NCBI GenBank assembly: GCA_028023455.1
Contig: JAQFVV010006272.1
Coordinates: 3,391,127-3,455,126, forward strand
From: Epiperipatus broadwayi
Lineage: Eukaryota > Onychophora > Udeonychophora > Euonychophora > Peripatidae
Reading direction: 5' to 3'
Length of the DNA stretch: 64,000 nucleotides
Every line of letters starts with the position of its first letter. Position 1 is the first letter of the stretch. Below, piece by piece: positions 59,470 to 64,000 of this stretch. Position numbers and translations under genes: made by a program. The notes beneath the pieces are model-generated. The model saw only the letters and a program-made list of their open reading frames with translations. It made no database searches and was not told the DNA's origin.

Positions 59470-62026
59470 TGTACCGGACCATACTCCCAGCGGAATTCTT
59501 TTCCTAATCTTGCACTGAGCATGAAGTGATCAAGATTCAACAGGTAAAGAAATGGATATCAATTTAGCCGATTGTCTGTACTCATGTGTATTGGTACTTC
59601 TAGCTAAATTGATAGAAAGAATGGATTGACAGGACTCTTCCAGTTAAAAACACCCTTTAATTGATATCTTATTTGAATGCCCGAATATTGAGAAAAATGG
59701 CAAGTACACACCTTTGAAAAATCTATTTACAAAATAGACCTTTGCACGCCACTTCTAGAAAAGAATCTAAAAAATGAATTTTTCACCCTCCTAGAAGGGT
59801 GTGCAATACCATATGTTCAGCGGAGCATAAGAATAAGATATAACACCCCGGTAGAGCGATATCCCTTTGTGGCTAGCTCAGTCACTCTACATCTAGGGTC
59901 TTCAAATAGGTAAGTTAAATGATTATTACAGGTATGTGGTTGATAAGGAAAGAACACATTTTATCGATATAACTAATACTATAAAAATGAAACAAGTTTA
60001 ATAATGTGATTAAATATTTATTTAGTCCCAAATACCCATTACCGTTTCATATTAATGATGATATAATAACAAAATACTAAATAATTAATTATCCCAATAT
60101 ATATAGATTTTCAAAGCGTTTAAATAGATAAAATCCAAATTTAAATAAGAACAATAATAATTCCCTAAAACTATTGACAATGTTTATAAGTAATGGAAGT
60201 GGTCTGAGCTCCTTTTACCCAATAGAAATAAATTTTAATTTGTGTGATTTGATATACAGATATGAGATTTTCGGTCATACAGGCATACACTTTTACTGAT
60301 AACTTTAAAACCTTGTTATTGATAGGAAATATAATAATAAAAACTAGGCATATTTGCACAATGAAATATATCACTAATTTCATATTTTCAACAAGTCAAT
60401 GTGTTGCGTTGGCTCAGATACCATATCGTACTCACCATAAGGTACTGTATCTATTTCCGTTTTGCCAAAGATAAATTTCTATACATGTATATACGTGCAG
60501 CCCAATTATACTCTTACTATTATTTAAATATAAAGTTATTAGAGTACTTGCTTACAGGGAATCTATAATAAATCAATCCCTTCTTACACTCATCGTGAGG
60601 TGTAGCAGTCACAAAAAAAATAACTTAAAAAGGATATCCGGTTAAATACATTTTTAGATATTCAGCATGAGATATCATATTTACCGAACATAATAAGCCT
60701 ATGTACGCATACATATATATATATATACATGCATCTTTGTTGAAAATACTAATTTGAAATAGAAAAATTCACTCAAAGGATTTAAGTAAAAGCTTTACCA
60801 TTTATGACCGCAATAACCATAAATTTATACATATGCGAGAGACTCTCTCATTTTTAAATGATAAGTAATAATAACAAAAAATATATATATATATCTAATC
60901 GGAAATAGAAAAGTTAATTATTTCAATGTTAATAAATATCTTAAAATAAACTTATATCTGTGTCTTCATTCTTCTCCTCTGGGCTGAGTGGGCTTCAAGT
61001 TAACTGGCTGTGTGGTGATGATTTCTTCCATTTAGTAAGGCGGCACTGGTCATCCTCCTGGGCGGTTGGAATTGGCGTGGTCACATCTGGGCAGCTTAGG
61101 ACAGAGAAAGGGCGGTGCACTGACTAGTTGTCTACCCCATGGTCATTTTGCCGGAATCTCTAGTATATTGCTTCATATCCTCTTTTTTATATATCTAAAT
61201 AGTAACGAGGATTATTTAATAAATTTTCATAGGCTGTCTCCAATAGTTATTCGAATCCACAAAGACAAGAGTTCTTAAAAGAACTGTATAGAGGATTTGT
61301 TCTAACGAATGTCACTAATAGTACTATTCATAAATGACTCTCTAAGTAGCTGATCGCTTGGAGAATTCTGGAGCAACGAACAGAATGACTTGCCCAGAAT
61401 GGCTGCCATCGAAAGACTGAATCTCACTGCCCTGCTCAAACTATATCAATCCCACTAGCCCTCTGAGAAGCATGAATCAGCCAATCCTTTCAATTTATCT
61501 TATCATTTAGATTATAACATTCCTTATTGATTACTCAGACCACTTGCTCACAAAATCAATTCAAAAGAATTTTTAAAAAGATAACAGTTTAATTAAAGCA
61601 TTATCAAACATTTTGCTTTTGATCAGATTTTTGCACAAGCAATTAACATTCTTAGTTTACAGAATAAAATTAGTTTTTAGAAAAGTAATTAAAAAAAAAA
61701 TATGTACAATTATATTGGAACAATTGCTTTTCTCTATTTGAATTTTTCAGAGAAAGCCAAATACATAAAATAACATATCATAAGACATATACAAAAAGGA
61801 AATATAAAACCAAAAAAAATACATGAGTTTACTACAATATTTTCTATGTCAATTTCATATTATTTAAATTGGTGTGTGTGGGTATTTTAATGCTCAGACC
61901 CCTCCATTATTAAAATAGCACATTTATATATTTGTTGTGCTTAATATCTACAAATACATAAATGTATCTGCTGTAATATTCTTTACAGCAGATTTTGTGC
62001 ATGGACATTTGATAATGCCTGGCACA
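59470..62026 (-). repeat. Right LTR of the inverted composite (minus orientation)
   Basis: 2557 bp; read on the plus strand it runs from TGTACCGGACCATACTCC to AATGCCTGGCACA. It is colinear with the left LTR throughout. Short frames shared with the left copy (for example a 70-codon frame at 60171-60383 minus and 56800-57012 plus) are Ile- and Phe-rich and probably accidental. Confidence 0.85.
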
Positions 62027-63440
62027 ATATATATATATAGTGACTCTCAGCTTTTGCTTTAAAGCTGAATGTCAAGTTTTGTGATAATATATTATTTAAA
62101 AAATTTCAATAGCTTAATTAAGCTTTGTTGTTAGATAATAATTAAAGTATATATGTAACTGATTAGTCATTTTAGAATGACTATTATGACATCTATAGCT
62201 TAAAAATAGTCTTTAAGTATAATTTCATAATGTTTAAACTTCATAAGTAACTATTTTATAATTTTAAATATACAGTTATAAAGTTATTATAATGTACTAA
62301 TGAATTTAATTTTTAGAGTAGTAAAGCTGAAATCATCTTAGTTTAATTAAACATCAGAGAACTTTAAAATGAGTTTAAACTTTAACGTAGATCTTGGATA
62401 TTTAAGTTAGTGCCAGTAAAGAGTAGTAGTTAATTTTAATAATGTTGTAATTTAGCTTTAATTAAAGAATTGAAAAGTTTAGCTATTTAAAAAAAGTGTT
62501 ATTTTAAACTAGTAATTATCTCATATATCTAAGTTAGTATTTTTAAATAAAGAATTTAATACTACTATGTGTGGAGTGCATGCATGCATGAAGTTGGTCA
62601 ATATTTTTTAAAATGTTTCCTGGTTAAAACTTAATACTCAAAGTTATTTTAAATGTCTTTATTTTAAAGATACAACTAAAATAATATATTCTGAGATCTT
62701 ACAAATAAAAAAATGTTTAAAATAAATAGTTAATATGTAATCTCTAATGTACTTAAACATATTTTAGTGTTAAGTAATTTTTAAAAAAATTGTAATACAA
62801 TTGTTTATTTAAACTTTCTGTCTAGATGATTGACTCTGAAAAATTCTAGAATTATGCTAATTGGGGTTATATTTAGAATTTTCCAACAGATATTAGAAGA
62901 ATTTTAACTTTTTGTTAATTAGTTCAATTGGAAATGGATTTCAATTGTCAATCAAATACAGTCACATGACTTGCCTTATATAAGCAAATGTTAGGAAACT
63001 CATATTATACCTATTTGATCCAGGCACAGTTTTAATTGCTTGTAAACCAATTTTATTTTGATAAATTAATATGCAGTATTACAAGTAAAATTTTTCAGGC
63101 CTATTATACAATGGAAAGATTTTGATAATTAAGTTTCAACAAAAATTGCATTATGGGAAATTCTACTATGAAGGTTTCAAGAATGGAATTGTTTTTTCAG
63201 GAATCTATTACAATAATAGAGCATTATCAAAGATATTAGCCTTGTTTTGTAATAACTTTGTTAATTTCACTTTCCATGCTATACTAAAATCTTTTTTCAG
63301 GAATGATATTTTCTTGGATATATGCAAAACCTTTCAATATATTTGATATTAGTATTAAAGATATTTTAATCGATTTTTAATGAACTTATGCAAGCTAAAT
63401 ATTTTATTGTATTTCAAATATGTTGTCTTTTGATAATTTC
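62027..63440. other. AT-rich intergenic DNA
   Basis: No gene recognised. It starts with an (AT)n tract next to the right LTR. A 74-codon frame at 63122-63346 has no recognisable domain. Confidence 0.5.
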
Positions 63441-63462
63441 ATTTTTATATGAAAGACTATTT

Positions 63463-64000
63463 AAATGGACATATTAAGGTCCTATGTGTGAGGGGTCAGA
63501 GTAACTCAAAGTCAACATAAGCAGGACAATAATATTGTCATCGACAAGGGTTTTGAATGTTTTATCATTGGATTTTCAATGATATGGATGGCTGAAAAGT
63601 TGAACTGTTTAGAAGATTGAAGCTTGTTCATTAAAGTTTGAAAATATGCTGTCTTAATATAAACTGAGCACTGATTGTATATATGTGTTGGAGATAGTGA
63701 TCTGGACCAACTGAAGGGTGCTGGTTCAGCATGATATATATATCAGAGATCATTTATTTTTTCATATGTATATGGTAATGTGGATCAATTGTATAAGATT
63801 GAGTGCATAGCTATAAAGAGCTTGAAAGTCTGTGTTCAAGCCTTTTTAATTACATATTTGAATATTATATATTCATCCTGTATTCTGCCATTCCATATTC
63901 TGTGCATTTAAATAGACACATTAAGGTCCTGCATTTGAGGAGTCAGAGTAATGTAAAGTCACCATGAGTATTACAATACTATTGGCATCAACACAGGCTT
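63463..64000 (+). repeat. Dispersed foldback-family repeat, tandem unit about 446 bp
   Basis: CATATTAAGGTCCTATGTGT (63470) recurs in diverged form as CACATTAAGGTCCTGCATTT (63916), giving a period of about 446 bp. The unit contains GATCTGGACCAACTGAAGGG and GCTGGTTCAGCATGA, the same core found at 36.1, 38 and 46-47 kb. The second unit is cut by the window end. Confidence 0.7.

Larger units (their letters stand above)
55154..62026. mobile_element. Composite LTR element with two LTRs in inverted orientation
   Basis: A 2.56-kb sequence at 55154-57712 is repeated as its reverse complement at 59470-62026, about 2% divergent in a sampled stretch. Its ends are TGTGCC and GGTACA, a TG...CA pair. Both CA ends face inward. 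A primer-binding-site-like TGGCGCCCAACATGGGAC lies 7 nt inside the right LTR. These are LTR hallmarks, yet LTRs should be direct repeats. The spacer (57713-59469) has no gag or pol. (AT)n sequence flanks both outer ends, so a short ATAT target duplication is compatible with one insertion. Alternatives are two nested insertions, a recombination-driven inversion, or a DNA transposon with unusually long inverted repeats. Confidence 0.75.

Noticed and set aside
59201-59518. 105-codon plus-strand frame at the inner edge of the right LTR
   Set aside because: It crosses the primer-binding site and LTR boundary and contains poly-Phe, so it is unlikely to be coding.

Overview
The window looks like repeat-rich, strongly AT-biased nuclear DNA from an invertebrate animal. 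An arthropod is my best guess, but the sequence does not settle it. There are no operons, rRNA, tRNA or CRISPR arrays. Nearly all long reading frames belong to transposable elements, most of them broken. The element mix (hAT, RTE-type, CR1-like and Tx1/L1-like non-LTR retrotransposons, Penelope-like elements with a GIY-YIG domain, and LTR retrotransposons) is typical of metazoans. The only candidate host gene is a possible promoter plus first coding exon at about 17.2-17.6 kb.

Layout. 0-6 kb: AT-rich DNA with a short tandem array carrying tRNA-like A and B boxes (about 0.9-1.4 kb), a 107-bp hairpin (1.5 kb) and an (AAT/AGT)n microsatellite (4.9 kb). 6.3-8.2 kb: a decayed ZBED-type hAT transposon. 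8.4-11.8 kb: a microsatellite, then a non-LTR retrotransposon with a long gag-like ORF1 and a truncated endonuclease ORF2. 13.9-14.4 kb: an RTE relic. 17.2-17.6 kb: the candidate host exon. 20.3-21.6 kb: a foldback element next to two head-to-head Penelope C-terminal fragments. 23.6-30.8 kb: a complete, young LTR element. 31.2-35.8 kb: a CR1-like element between two (ATT)n microsatellites. 36-39 kb: copies of a foldback/tandem repeat family. 39.0-39.8 kb: a 5'-truncated RTE copy. 41.1-43.2 kb: a 5'-truncated Penelope-like element. 45.9-47.4 kb: a larger array of the foldback/tandem family. 50.3-53.9 kb: a full-length but inactivated RTE element with a 17-bp target duplication. 55.2-62.0 kb: two 2.56-kb LTRs in inverted orientation around a 1.76-kb non-coding spacer. 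63.4-64.0 kb: the foldback/tandem family again, running off the window.

Most notable. (1) The 7.2-kb LTR element has almost identical 2.5-kb LTRs, an ATAT target duplication, an intact Gag frame and no pol. It looks like a recently moved non-autonomous element that needs enzymes from elsewhere. (2) The inverted-LTR element has both LTR 3' ends facing inward. A primer-binding site remains beside one LTR and is missing beside the other, which suggests an abnormal reverse-transcription or integration product. (3) A candidate hammerhead-ribozyme-like fold lies in the 3' region of the Penelope-like element. (4) A dispersed repeat family repeatedly occurs as direct units capped by inverted units.

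All reading was by eye. Element boundaries marked 'about' and all clade assignments need database comparison.
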